Virus record (IMG/VR): IMGVR_UViG_3300046171_000107
Span: 1-57,546 of that record
Length of the DNA: 57,546 bases
Reading direction: 5' to 3' (one strand)
Source of the DNA: a virus
Position 1 is the first letter of the stretch, and each line of letters starts with the position of its first letter. Positions 32,189 through 41,425 of this stretch are shown here, one piece after another. The notes below the pieces were generated by a model. That model searched no databases and had not been told where the DNA came from. It saw only the letters and a program-made list of their open reading frames with translations. The position numbers and the translations under genes are program-made.

Positions 32189-32481
32189 GGTGTTGATACC
32201 GTGACGCTGCCCACGGCCCCTGTTGCTGTGGATCCGCGTGGATAGGGCTTATTAGATACCGTTATCCGTAACTCGTCTCCATGTTGAAATATATCTCCTA
32301 CGCGAAGCTCAAAATTGTCTTGCTGCAAATCCGGCAACGCTAAAGCAGACGCCTGCCACGGCCCCGGATTGTTAACTTGCTGCAAGAATACCGAAAACGC
32401 CCGCACAACCTCTGCCATGAACCGCGGGTCGTATTCCTGCGGTGCGTTTGGAAACAGCGGTTGTACTAGACCCCTCGACAT
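32185..32481 (-). CDS. Late protein with C-terminal VGSVTV tag, 98 aa
   Basis: MSRGLVQPLFPNAPQEYDPR start; conserved in marine phages next to the gp10-like gene. The C-terminus ATGAVGSVTVSTP repeats the unit found tandemly in the 300-aa tail protein (38833-39735) and at the end of the protein at 41123-41425, suggesting a shared beta-strand docking tag. Confidence 0.7.
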   Translation of the reverse strand: MSRGLVQPLFPNAPQEYDPRFMAEVVRAFSVFLQQVNNPGPWQASALALPDLQQDNFELRVGDIFQHGDELRITVSNKPYPRGSTATGAVGSVTVSTP

Positions 32482-34406
32482 TAGCGCCTACCATCTGGTC
32501 GTATATCTACTCGCGGCGAACCCAATCGCCACGCTACACCCATATCACTAGACTCAATCTTCATAGCAAAAGAGCGGCCACGAAGCCTCAAATTCACCTG
32601 ATTAGTAAACTGTTCCACGGGCACCGTAGCTGTCCGTGTTACCGCATCCGTGCTAGTTTGCAGGTACGGGCCGCCCGGATAATTTCTTGTCTGCAAGATA
32701 AAATCAGCTTGTGGCGACGCCGCCGTAGACGCATCGAAGGTCAAATCCGGTATCAAACGGCGCATAAAGATGAAATTCTCCCCATCACCGATGTCCATCT
32801 GACTGCTCTCAATATATGAGGTAATAGCGCTAGCGGGGCTTGTGCTGCCGTCATCAAGGCCTTTTTCATGCAGGTAGAGGTAGCCGTCCTGACTTGCCGC
32901 AATCGGGAACTGGTTAATCCCACGGTCAAGCCATACAGACCGGGCAAGAGCGCCATAATACCAGACCTGCTCTTGGTAATTGTAAATCACATAGCGGTCG
33001 ATATCATCTGAATTAGCCGACGGATACAACCACCAGATCTCAGAGAAACTGCTGTTAATCCCTGCGGTTACTTTTTCTGCCTGCGCGGAGTTAAAGTCAT
33101 TAAACACATATGACCGCACCGCACAAGGCAACTTTTGAACCTGCCCGTTGTAGACATAAAACTCCTCGCGGCCCATCCAGAACACGGTGTCTTCTACCGC
33201 AATAGACGCCAAAGGCCCTGCAATGGTGAGGTTAGTGGATATCTCACTAATACCAAAAGTAAACGGAGGCCCCAAATACTGCATCGCGTGAAGCGACACG
33301 TCCGTAAACACCAGCACCTGCTGCCTTGTTTCAACAGCCGTTACAATCTGTGAGCCAGAGCCGATCCGCAGATCACCGGCAGTGTTGGTAGCCAGAGACT
33401 CCCATGTAGTCGGGCTTTCTTGGCTAGAAAACCGAATAAGTAGCGGATCCTGCACCCCAATGTCATTCTGCGGGTCACATCCAAAAGCAATGATGTGCCT
33501 GTCTCTGTCTGAAACCAAGACCTGCTTTGCAATAGTGGGGGTCGTCGCGTCTGCGCCAGCTAGGTCAGAAAGCGCTACCGCACGGGCAAAAGGAGCCGAA
33601 CTCGTGCTTTTATCCCAATAATAGATGCCGCCATCGCGGATGTTGAAGACCAAGTCTTCACCGAAGTTGTCGTGACCCCAAATCCGTAAAATGTCGCCAA
33701 CCGCCGTCAGACTAGCCGCCGAACCCCAGCCGCCGCGGCCCCATGTGCCTGCACCCCAACCAGTGCCCGCCACAGTCGTGTCCAAGCCGGTATTTACTTG
33801 ATACGCGCCGACTACAGCCGCGCCACCGTTGCCGGTATCTGACGCATTTGCCACGACAAGCGTGGGCGTATATTGCCCATCAATAGTAATGTCCGCCAGA
33901 GTAGCTACTGCGCGGGCTTCAATTTCGTATGTGTTGGAATTTACAATCGCGGTAATCTGATACTCTTGGTTGAGTATGTCCGCGGTAATGTCGCCCCCAA
34001 GCGTTACAGCGCCACTAAATGTCACAAAGTCGTTTTCTAACGCCCCGTGGTTGGTATCCGTTACTGTAATAGTAGACGACCCATTGGTGGCGGCAAAGGT
34101 AACATCGCCTGCCGCAGTAGTTTGCCGCAAAGGCGTAATGTCGTTATACGCGCCGCCCTCGTTGATGTAGTACTTGAGGTGCGTACCCACACTTAGATAC
34201 GACTCCCCGGAGAGTGCTACAAACGGGTGAAGCGCACGACAGGTGCCTAAAAAGCTGTTTACCGACTGTTTTTCCCAGCCGCCTATCTTTTCAGGCGTAC
34301 CAAACCGAAAACGAACCTTGTCACAGTCGAACCACCCGCCCTCATTGGTGTATGAGGTGGTTTCTCTGTTAACACCCGGTCTGAATTGCAGCTTGGTTAA
34401 AGGCAT
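32481..34406 (-). CDS. P22 gp10-like DNA-stabilisation / tail hub protein
   Basis: 641 aa. N-terminus PLTKLQFRPGVNRETTSYTN, then EGGWFDCDKVRFRFGTPEKI and repeated beta segments with Trp (DRHIIAFGCDPQNDIGVQDP; VWYYGALARSVWLDRG) match the gp10 family that closes the neck of P22-type phages after packaging and forms the hub for tail fibres. It sits with gp4-like and SU10-type adaptors as expected for a short-tailed particle. Confidence 0.85.
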   Translation of the reverse strand: MPLTKLQFRPGVNRETTSYTNEGGWFDCDKVRFRFGTPEKIGGWEKQSVNSFLGTCRALHPFVALSGESYLSVGTHLKYYINEGGAYNDITPLRQTTAAGDVTFAATNGSSTITVTDTNHGALENDFVTFSGAVTLGGDITADILNQEYQITAIVNSNTYEIEARAVATLADITIDGQYTPTLVVANASDTGNGGAAVVGAYQVNTGLDTTVAGTGWGAGTWGRGGWGSAASLTAVGDILRIWGHDNFGEDLVFNIRDGGIYYWDKSTSSAPFARAVALSDLAGADATTPTIAKQVLVSDRDRHIIAFGCDPQNDIGVQDPLLIRFSSQESPTTWESLATNTAGDLRIGSGSQIVTAVETRQQVLVFTDVSLHAMQYLGPPFTFGISEISTNLTIAGPLASIAVEDTVFWMGREEFYVYNGQVQKLPCAVRSYVFNDFNSAQAEKVTAGINSSFSEIWWLYPSANSDDIDRYVIYNYQEQVWYYGALARSVWLDRGINQFPIAASQDGYLYLHEKGLDDGSTSPASAITSYIESSQMDIGDGENFIFMRRLIPDLTFDASTAASPQADFILQTRNYPGGPYLQTSTDAVTRTATVPVEQFTNQVNLRLRGRSFAMKIESSDMGVAWRLGSPRVDIRPDGRR

Positions 34407-34412
34407 TGCACA

Positions 34413-34646
34413 TTAGTTCGCTATAGCTGCTTCTTGCTCACCTTCATCGCCGCCTTCTTCAACGGACTGAATGAGCGCAGTAGTAAATGCGTCCTGTGCT
34501 ACCTGCACTTGGTCAAGCTGGAAACGAAGAGAACCGGCCTTTGCTTGCAGATCACGGATCTGATTAATCAGATACATCTGCTGCGCGTCCATAGTGGACT
34601 CTTCATATTCCTTACCTGCAATGGTAATTACGTTTGACTCACTCAT
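34413..34646 (-). CDS. DUF6447-like small tail-region protein, 77 aa
   Basis: ITIAGKEYEESTMDAQQMYL then LINQIRDLQAKAGSLRFQLD is the pattern of DUF6447 (GKEY followed by a coiled coil), common beside tail-fibre genes of marine phages. Probably an assembly factor for the fibre; not proven. Confidence 0.65.
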   Translation of the reverse strand: MSESNVITIAGKEYEESTMDAQQMYLINQIRDLQAKAGSLRFQLDQVQVAQDAFTTALIQSVEEGGDEGEQEAAIAN

Positions 34647-34885
34647 GCTGTGTAGGCCTTCCCTGCTGAAATAGCGGCATTGACTGCTGTCATGTCTTCT
34701 GAAGTCCAGAAGTCTTTGGCGACCATAATTTCCAGATGCTCAACATTCCTGTCAACGCAATCTTGCTTTTCAGTTGCATCAAGTTCTTCCCCTGCTGTGC
34801 CAGCAATAATATCATTGATAAGGTCAACGCTGTGACCCATTGCTGTGTAGTGCTGTGCGATTTGTTCTGCTGTGATTTCGTCCAT
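34643..34885 (-). CDS. Hypothetical tail-region protein, 80 aa
   Basis: ITAEQIAQHYTAMGHSVDLI...NVEHLEIMVAKDFWTSEDMT. Conserved immediately downstream of fibre genes in marine phages, with no known function; a fibre chaperone is a reasonable guess. ATGA-type overlap with the next gene. Confidence 0.65.
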   Translation of the reverse strand: MDEITAEQIAQHYTAMGHSVDLINDIIAGTAGEELDATEKQDCVDRNVEHLEIMVAKDFWTSEDMTAVNAAISAGKAYTA

Positions 34886-34896
34886 TTTAATCTCCT

Positions 34897-37800
34897 TTAG
34901 TTGGACTCAAGTGCGGCTATACGAGCATTAGCCTCATCTAGCTGTTGTTTCAGTTCTTTAACTGCATTAACCAGATACCAAGTCATGTTATCTGGGTCTA
35001 CGGACAGAACGCCTGTAGATTCTTCTTTTACCATATCTGGTAATACTTGCTGTATCTCTTGTGCGATTACACCAAGCTGTAAGCCTTTTTTCCTGATAAC
35101 ATTTTGAGCATCAAGTTCTGTAATTTCATCTTCAGTGCGATACTCAAAGTTACGAACTTGAACTTGTGTGATTGCATCAAGACCAATTGTGTTGTCTACA
35201 ATGTTTTTCTTCAGTCTGCGATCAGATGTTGTTGACCACGAAGATGAGTTGTTTCCTTGATAAACACCACCACCGCCGGGATAAATAAATCCAGTTGATG
35301 TTCCTTTGTCAGTAATGTCTGTGTTATCAGCAACAATGTTGATTGCGTAGTTTGCAGTGCCACTCGACCTTGCTCTACGACCAATATAAACATTACCACT
35401 ACCTGTCGTCAGGCTGACACCAGACCTGTAACCAATAGCCACATTGTCTGTGCCAGTTGTTGTGGTGTATGCAGAATCAGCACCTACATATGTGTTACGT
35501 GCGCCTGTGGTCATTGCCCCACCAGCATAATAACCTAAACCAGTATTAAGTGTGCCTGTGCTAGTCGTGAGAGCACTTCTACCAACAGCAGTGCTATAGT
35601 TAGAAGTTGTATTCGAGTTTAATGCATTGTCTCCAACAGCCGTATTTTGACTGCCTGTGGTATTATCTTGCAGTGCCAGATAACCCACTGCCGTGTTGTT
35701 ACCCCCAATGGTGTTGGAGTATAGCGATTGACCACCAAGTGCAGTGTTGGCTGAACCTGTTGTGTTGCTATAAAGAGGGCGATAACGACCTACAGCAGTG
35801 TTTGCTGTTCCAGTGGTGTTATTGTATCCTGCTTCATAGCCAAAAGCCGCAATGTTGCCTGATGTAGTAGAAAATGCAGCCCTATAGCCAACAGCCGTAA
35901 GATAATTGGCTGTTGTGGTATAACCAGCCTGATAGCCCACCGCTGTGTTAGCACCTACCGTAGTGGAACTAGTCAATGCTTGATGCCCAACAGCGACAGA
36001 ATAATTACCTGTAGTCATCGCATCTAGTGAAAACCCACCAATGGCGACATTATAACCACCAGTGGTGTTGTTGAGCAGGGCATTTTTACCCAAAGCAACA
36101 TTGTTAGCACCTGTTGTGTTACTGGATAATGCGTCAGCACCTACAGCAGTTAGATAAAGACCTGTTGTGTGGTCTCGCCCCGCATTTCGTCCAACAGCAG
36201 TGTTGTTGGTGCCAGTAGTCTGCTCCAATGCGGATTGTCCAATGGCAGTGTTGTGATCACCTGTAACATTTGAAGTGAGTGCGGATCCACCTAAAGCTGT
36301 GTTGTTAGCCCCAGTGGTTGTTGATTGAGCCGCATACCGACCAACAACGGTATTGTTCTGACCTGTAGAAATATTTTGACCAGCGTGAGAACCAATGGCA
36401 GTGGTGTAGGATCCAGTTGTAAGGCTAGACCCTGCTACAAAACCGACTGCTGTGGTTTGGGTGGCAGTAGTGAGGGTGGATAAGGCTGAACGGCCAACTC
36501 CAGTATTACTATCCCCCGTAGTACAAGCGTCTAAGACTAGTCCACCTACTGCTGTATTGTCGGAGCCAGTGGTGTTGTTTTTAAGGGCATCATAGCCCAC
36601 TGCGACCATATAATTATTAGAGGCTACAGTTGGAGCGTGACTCAACAGAGCCTGATAACCGACAGCGGTGTTTCTTTCACCTAATGTGTTTGCTTCAAGT
36701 GCATTATAGCCAAATGCAGTGTTATCTGATGCGGTGGTGTTGCTAGCCAAAGCACCCCTACCAACACCTGTATTACCATCTCCAGTGGTGTTTTCACCTA
36801 AAGCAACATACCCAACTGCTGTATTTGTGGTGCCAGTGGTGTTAGAATAAAGTGCTTGATAGCCAATTGCCGTCATGCTGTGACCAGTGGTGGAGGCCTC
36901 ACCTGCTTTATAACCCATAGCGGTGTTGTTGTTGCCTGTATAGGCTTCTAAAGCCTGAGAACCGACAGCAGTGTTGCCTACTCCTGTAATATTTGAGGCA
37001 ATTGCAAGATAGCCTATACCAGTGTTGTTGGAGGCAGTTGTTTGTGCGCCAAGAGCAGACACACCCATTGCCACATTGTTTCCACCTGTCGTGTTTGCAT
37101 CCGCAGCGTTTAAGCCAACAGCGGTGTTACTGTTTCCGGTAGTGTTTGCCCCAAGTGCATTTGCACCTACGCCCGTGTTCCATATGGCTGTCGTGTTTGC
37201 ATCTAAAGCAGATTGTCCAACTGCGGTGTTCTGATAACCAGTAGAATTTGAGGTAAGAGCCTGATATCCAACAGCAGTGTTGTTATCACCTGTGGTATTC
37301 GTGCCTAAAGCCCCTCGTCCAACAGCCACGCCATTGTTGCCTGTCGTGTTGTTTGTCAGAGCTACATATCCAACTGCTACAAGGCTGCTGCCGGTGGTGT
37401 TGTCGTAACCAGCCTGATAACCTACGGCTGTATTGTTGCCTGCGGTGGTGTTACTCTCAAGTGCCTGATGACCAAGTGCTGTATTATTACTGCCTGTTGT
37501 GTAACGCAGTGCATAGTTACCCGCTGCTACATTTTTTGTGCCAGTGATATTGCTAAATAAAGCATTACTACCAAAAGCCACATTGTCACTAGCTGTGGTG
37601 TTGCTGGATAGTGCTGAATTACCAAAAGCGTTATTGCGTGTGCCAGTGGTGTTTGCATCTAACGAGTATACACCCACTGCTGTGTTGTTAGATGCGGTGG
37701 TGTTTGAAGTTAAAGATTGAAAACCTACGGCGACATTGTTTGAGCCATCGGTGTTTGCCTCAAGAGCCTCTCCACCAACAGCCACGTTTTGTGCGCCAAT

Positions 37801-38820
37801 GGTATTATTTTCCAAAGAAAAAATACCAAAAGCAGAGTTATTACCACCAGTAGTATTTGCCCCTAAAGAATGAACACCTACGGCTGTGTTTTTCTCGCCT
37901 GTGGTGTTAGCGTCCATTGAACGATAACCCATTGCCGTATTTTCTTGACCAGTAGTGTTGGACAACAAGGCTTCATAGCCAACAGCCGTACCAGTTCCGC
38001 CAGTAGTATTGCTAGAAAGGGCTGAATAACCTACTGCGGTTATGTTGTTTGTGGCGTTTACTTTTAGCGCATCTTTACCTACAGCCGTGTTGTTACTCGT
38101 TGTGGTATTATCACGAAGTGCGCCTGTTCCAATACCGGTGTTATTGCTGCCAGTTGTGTTTGAAGACAACGCAACCCTACCTACACCAGTATTTTGGTCG
38201 CCCGTAGTGTTTGCAGTTAAAGCATTTGACCCAATAGCGGTATTTTCATCACCGCCAGTTTGAACACTGTCAAGAGCAGTATCACCCAACGCCACGTTGT
38301 TTGCCCCTGTCGGATAGTTACCGTCCAGTTTAATCGTGCCACCGTCAGAAGTAATGCCGCCCATCTGAACCTGCGACAGAACCTGCGTTACAGTAGCGGA
38401 AGCCCCGCCGCCGTCGAACTTCAAAAGAACATCGTGGCCGTTTTCAATCTCAAAATCATTAGAAGCATTGTAAGTACCCTGAAATACAATCAGGTTACGT
38501 GAGCCAGACAAGCTGTTGCGGATGTGCACGACTTTTTCAGCATCATTGGGGTCAAGCTGAACATATGCCGTTGCGCCAAGATCCGCGCCGTCATTAAACT
38601 CAATAAAGCGATTGCGCCCGTCAGATAGAGCGCCGTTGTTAATTAGCAGGGTGTTAGGTGAGCCCGAAGTACCCGCAGCGGCTAGCGTGACAGTGGCAAT
38701 ACCATTAGTCGCTTGGTCAATAATGTCGAAGTTAGTGTTAGTCGTTACACCCCATGTGCCCGACTGATCGCCGGTCCCCGGCTTCTCAATGCCAATATTG
38801 ACTGTATATGTACTTGCCAT
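34897..38820 (-). CDS. Tail fibre with 17-residue repeats and S74 self-cleaving chaperone
   Basis: 1307 aa. Residues 1-170 form a virion-anchoring start (TVNIGIEKPGTGDQSGTWGV; LSGSRNLIVFQGTYN). About 57 tandem units of 17 residues follow, consensus TGxxNTAVGxxALxxNT, like YadA/trimeric adhesin head repeats. The C-terminus (about 1198-1307) is an S74 intramolecular chaperone: SDRRLKKNI gives the Ser of the Ser-Lys dyad, then LGVIAQEIQQVLPDMV and a coiled coil LKQQLDEANARIAALE. It trimerises, cleaves itself before SDRRLK and leaves the receptor-binding fibre. Confidence 0.9.
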   Translation of the reverse strand: MASTYTVNIGIEKPGTGDQSGTWGVTTNTNFDIIDQATNGIATVTLAAAGTSGSPNTLLINNGALSDGRNRFIEFNDGADLGATAYVQLDPNDAEKVVHIRNSLSGSRNLIVFQGTYNASNDFEIENGHDVLLKFDGGGASATVTQVLSQVQMGGITSDGGTIKLDGNYPTGANNVALGDTALDSVQTGGDENTAIGSNALTANTTGDQNTGVGRVALSSNTTGSNNTGIGTGALRDNTTTSNNTAVGKDALKVNATNNITAVGYSALSSNTTGGTGTAVGYEALLSNTTGQENTAMGYRSMDANTTGEKNTAVGVHSLGANTTGGNNSAFGIFSLENNTIGAQNVAVGGEALEANTDGSNNVAVGFQSLTSNTTASNNTAVGVYSLDANTTGTRNNAFGNSALSSNTTASDNVAFGSNALFSNITGTKNVAAGNYALRYTTGSNNTALGHQALESNTTAGNNTAVGYQAGYDNTTGSSLVAVGYVALTNNTTGNNGVAVGRGALGTNTTGDNNTAVGYQALTSNSTGYQNTAVGQSALDANTTAIWNTGVGANALGANTTGNSNTAVGLNAADANTTGGNNVAMGVSALGAQTTASNNTGIGYLAIASNITGVGNTAVGSQALEAYTGNNNTAMGYKAGEASTTGHSMTAIGYQALYSNTTGTTNTAVGYVALGENTTGDGNTGVGRGALASNTTASDNTAFGYNALEANTLGERNTAVGYQALLSHAPTVASNNYMVAVGYDALKNNTTGSDNTAVGGLVLDACTTGDSNTGVGRSALSTLTTATQTTAVGFVAGSSLTTGSYTTAIGSHAGQNISTGQNNTVVGRYAAQSTTTGANNTALGGSALTSNVTGDHNTAIGQSALEQTTGTNNTAVGRNAGRDHTTGLYLTAVGADALSSNTTGANNVALGKNALLNNTTGGYNVAIGGFSLDAMTTGNYSVAVGHQALTSSTTVGANTAVGYQAGYTTTANYLTAVGYRAAFSTTSGNIAAFGYEAGYNNTTGTANTAVGRYRPLYSNTTGSANTALGGQSLYSNTIGGNNTAVGYLALQDNTTGSQNTAVGDNALNSNTTSNYSTAVGRSALTTSTGTLNTGLGYYAGGAMTTGARNTYVGADSAYTTTTGTDNVAIGYRSGVSLTTGSGNVYIGRRARSSGTANYAINIVADNTDITDKGTSTGFIYPGGGGVYQGNNSSSWSTTSDRRLKKNIVDNTIGLDAITQVQVRNFEYRTEDEITELDAQNVIRKKGLQLGVIAQEIQQVLPDMVKEESTGVLSVDPDNMTWYLVNAVKELKQQLDEANARIAALESN
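35380..38310 (-). repeat. 51-bp coding repeat array in the fibre gene (about 57 units)
   Basis: Tandem 17-codon units coding TGxxNTAVGxxALxxNT, mostly divergent at DNA level. One unit contains an insertion (SHAPTVASNNYM) and one is 18 residues (RYRPLYSNT). No CRISPR architecture: no constant direct repeat with unique spacers. Confidence 0.85.
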
Positions 38821-38832
38821 GCTCTTAACCCC

Positions 38833-39735
38833 TTAAGCTGCTATTTGACCCCAACCCGGCGTCTGGGATGGTACTTCATCCGACCAAGTTGGCGTCTGAC
38901 TTGGGTCAATGCTATTATACCCTGCATTTTGATTTGGCACAATAGTTCCCCAAACTAATACTTGTCCTACGTTTCCAGTGGCTTGCAGGCCTGCTGGATA
39001 CACGTTCCCCTTTGCGTCAACGGTGACATCACCGACATCCGCAGTGGCTTCAAGACCCGTAACAAAAACAAAAGTCTCTGTTTCTACCGTTACAGAGCCC
39101 ACCGACATAGTGGCTTCAAGACCCGTGACCGGTGCCGTTGCACCAGCATTGACGACAATAAAGCCGCCGTAAACAAAGCCTTGCGCTTGGACACCGCTAG
39201 GTATCTCAACTACCGCCCCGGCATCTACAGTAACGGACCCTACGTTGCCCGTGGCTGAAATACCGGTAACCGGCACGTTTGCATCGCCGCTTACCGTAGC
39301 AGTACCGATTTCACCGGTGCCTGCAACCCCCGTCACATTGATGTTAGCCGCAGCGGAGACTGTGACTGAACCTACGCCGCTAGTCGCTTCAATACCCGTG
39401 ACAGGGACATTCGCGTCGCCACTTACTGTGGCAGTGCCTATTTGACCCGTAGCCGCAACACCTGTCGGATAGACATTCGCCGCAGCTATCGTTGTAACAG
39501 AGCCTACCTCGCCAGTAGCGGATACTCCTGTTACGCCTATGTTTGCGTCGGCCTGTACTGTGACAGAGCCGACATTACCCGTTGCCGCCAATCCCGTGAC
39601 TGGTGCATTCGCTTCAGCAACAACCGTTACCGAACCTACATTACCAGTGGCCTTTGGTAGGTCTGTTTGGCCCCAAGGCATTTCGCCCCAGCCAAAGCGA
39701 CCCCAGCCGCCAAGTGGGACGACGACATCGGTCAT
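38833..39735 (-). CDS. Repetitive tail protein with 22-residue VGSVTV units, 300 aa
   Basis: After a Trp-rich start (GGWGRFGWGEMPWGQTD), about nine 22-residue units follow, consensus TGxVGSVTVxAxANVxVTGxxA, suggesting a beta-solenoid or a stack of beta-hairpins. The end NQNAGYNSIDPSQTPTWSDE is aromatic. Located between the fibre gene and head-neck genes; likely a fibre adaptor or spike. The unit is reused as a tag elsewhere (32185, 41123). Confidence 0.7.
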   Translation of the reverse strand: MTDVVVPLGGWGRFGWGEMPWGQTDLPKATGNVGSVTVVAEANAPVTGLAATGNVGSVTVQADANIGVTGVSATGEVGSVTTIAAANVYPTGVAATGQIGTATVSGDANVPVTGIEATSGVGSVTVSAAANINVTGVAGTGEIGTATVSGDANVPVTGISATGNVGSVTVDAGAVVEIPSGVQAQGFVYGGFIVVNAGATAPVTGLEATMSVGSVTVETETFVFVTGLEATADVGDVTVDAKGNVYPAGLQATGNVGQVLVWGTIVPNQNAGYNSIDPSQTPTWSDEVPSQTPGWGQIAA

Positions 39736-40184
39736 TAGGCTATCCGAATGATCGCGTTACTTGCATCTGCGGTTGGGAAAACAACCGTAAAGTCACCTGC
39801 CGTCGAAGTTTTATCCGCGCCAAAGTCCAAAACCACTACCGATGGATTGGTAACAGCAATAGACGTTGTGTTTGGCGTTGAGTTGTAAATCAACGCGCCA
39901 CGTGCGGTAATTGTCGCCGTCGTCCAAGTCTCGTCATCAAAATCAGTTAGCGCCGTAGTGCCGCTAGTTGACGGATCCACATTAGTCAGCGCCTGTCCAC
40001 CAGCAGAATAGCCTGTTCCACTAACTTCATTGGTAGCAGAATAAGCCGTTGTGCTAGCATCCAGCGTAGCTGAGCTAGTATATAGCGCCATATACATAGT
40101 ATCCGCGCCATTTGCAAAATCGTGTACACCAAACAAGAGTTCTTTCTTGAAAGATGTACACATATAGTTTCCTGAAAACGCCAT
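39735..40184 (-). CDS. Virion structural protein, 149 aa
   Basis: MAFSGNYMCTSFKKELLFGV start with a beta-rich, Thr/Ser-rich body (TMYMALYTSSATLDASTTAY; VVVLDFGADKTSTAGDFTVV). Widespread in marine phages between adaptor and fibre genes; presumed tail or neck structural protein. Confidence 0.65.
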   Translation of the reverse strand: MAFSGNYMCTSFKKELLFGVHDFANGADTMYMALYTSSATLDASTTAYSATNEVSGTGYSAGGQALTNVDPSTSGTTALTDFDDETWTTATITARGALIYNSTPNTTSIAVTNPSVVVLDFGADKTSTAGDFTVVFPTADASNAIIRIA

Positions 40185-40185
40185 G

Positions 40186-40479
40186 TCACAGTCTCCTTAT
40201 AAGTTCGGCCAAATCTTTATGGCCTGCGTCATTCAGTGCGTTGTACACCGTTGTTCTATCACTTCTTATGGCTTCGCGCATATAGAAAGTTAGTGTCCTA
40301 ACTAGCTGTTGGCGAAAAGCCCTTGCTTGGTCACGAATAGCTGGGTTAGCGTTGTCAGAGATAGAAATAATCTTATCCGCGCAGCGCTCCGCAACCTCTT
40401 CAGGTGTAAAGCCCCTACCACTTGTGGTGTGAACCTCTACCTGAAACTCTGGATTTATCTGTAATGCTTCTACTTTCAT
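40186..40479 (-). CDS. Conserved hypothetical helical protein, 97 aa
   Basis: VHTTSGRGFTPEEVAERCAD then KIISISDNANPAIRDQARAF are familiar from marine phage neck regions. Helical C-terminus with basic residues. Function unknown. ATGA overlap with the upstream SU10-type adaptor gene. Confidence 0.7.
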   Translation of the reverse strand: MKVEALQINPEFQVEVHTTSGRGFTPEEVAERCADKIISISDNANPAIRDQARAFRQQLVRTLTFYMREAIRSDRTTVYNALNDAGHKDLAELIRRL

Positions 40480-41126
40480 TGTTTCGGCCTAATTACCATT
40501 CCTGTGCGATACTGGTCAGTAACTTCCTTAGACTCACCAAACATCTTGAGACCCATAATCGACTCACCAAACCGCTTTTCATACAGCGCCTGCATATCCG
40601 CCTCACCCTTCATAAAGATGTAAGCTTCCATCAAACTGCCATACAGCATCGCAAGTTCAGCGTTCTCGCTGAGCCATGTCGTTCCTGTACCGGCCCCCGC
40701 AGTTAAACTGGCCGGTCTATAGAAATAGTGCAGTTCTACCGCATAACTACTGTCCGGCGTAGGTCCAATAATAAAGTTGGTTAAATCGAAAACAGCATAA
40801 TACCGCGGCCCACCCTCTACCGTTGGATCCGGGTTAAACTGTTGGACATAATCCGCGTCCTTAAAATCAAGGAAATTTGCGTCATTTCCGGCATCTGTGT
40901 AGGCCAAAGAATACGGTGCAAGAAAGTCTGTAGGACAAGTCAAAAACTTGTTTGAGGCTGTCATGTTACCCGACACGTTCTTCCGAAACAGGCTAAGCTG
41001 CACATTCTTGAGAATGCGCTCTTCAGTGTTACGAATAAACACAGGTATGTTGTTGATGAAAGTCGTTTCATCGTTTTCAGTGTAATCCTGAATAGCCTGC
41101 TGTAGTTCCGCATATGTAAAACTCAT
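40476..41126 (-). CDS. SU10-type head-tail adaptor protein
   Basis: 216 aa. YAELQQAIQDYTENDETTFI then FIRNTEERILKNVQLSLFRK and GPRYYAVFDLTNFIIGPTPD, YGSLMEAYIFMKGEADMQAL fit the phage adaptor family typified by phage SU10. It would attach to the portal ring and bridge to the tail hub. Neighbours (gp4-like, gp10-like) support a neck role. Confidence 0.8.
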   Translation of the reverse strand: MSFTYAELQQAIQDYTENDETTFINNIPVFIRNTEERILKNVQLSLFRKNVSGNMTASNKFLTCPTDFLAPYSLAYTDAGNDANFLDFKDADYVQQFNPDPTVEGGPRYYAVFDLTNFIIGPTPDSSYAVELHYFYRPASLTAGAGTGTTWLSENAELAMLYGSLMEAYIFMKGEADMQALYEKRFGESIMGLKMFGESKEVTDQYRTGMVIRPKQ

Positions 41127-41425
41127 ACTGTCACCGTAACACTACCAACTTGCCCAAAACCCTGTGCGGGCAGCAAGTTAGGTGCCTCTACTAAAGGAAC
41201 CCCAACAAACACGTCTAGCGGCTCCGTTCTATCGGGACGCGCTTCCTTCAACGCTTCCGCATCTACAACCTTACGAAAAGGCCCTAGCTGCGGGTGTTTT
41301 GGCTCCCATTCATCTTTGCCGACAAGCAAACCGTTCCACTCTTTACGCATATCCTTATACCGATACCGGAACCCGGAACGGTCAGATATGGCATATGAGT
41401 CTTTACCTGTCGCATATTTAGACAT
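41123..41425 (-). CDS. Neck-region protein with C-terminal VGSVTV tag, 100 aa
   Basis: MSKYATGKDSYAISDRSGFR then YRYKDMRKEWNGLLVGKDEW is a well-conserved small protein of marine short-tailed phages, always near adaptors. It ends GFGQVGSVTVTV, the same beta-strand tag seen at 32185-32481. Function unknown; overlaps both neighbours. Confidence 0.75.
   Translation of the reverse strand: MSKYATGKDSYAISDRSGFRYRYKDMRKEWNGLLVGKDEWEPKHPQLGPFRKVVDAEALKEARPDRTEPLDVFVGVPLVEAPNLLPAQGFGQVGSVTVTV

Noticed and set aside
35380-38310. Regular repeats that could be taken as a CRISPR array
   Set aside because: The 51-bp units are in frame, code a fibre protein and have no constant repeat with unique spacers.
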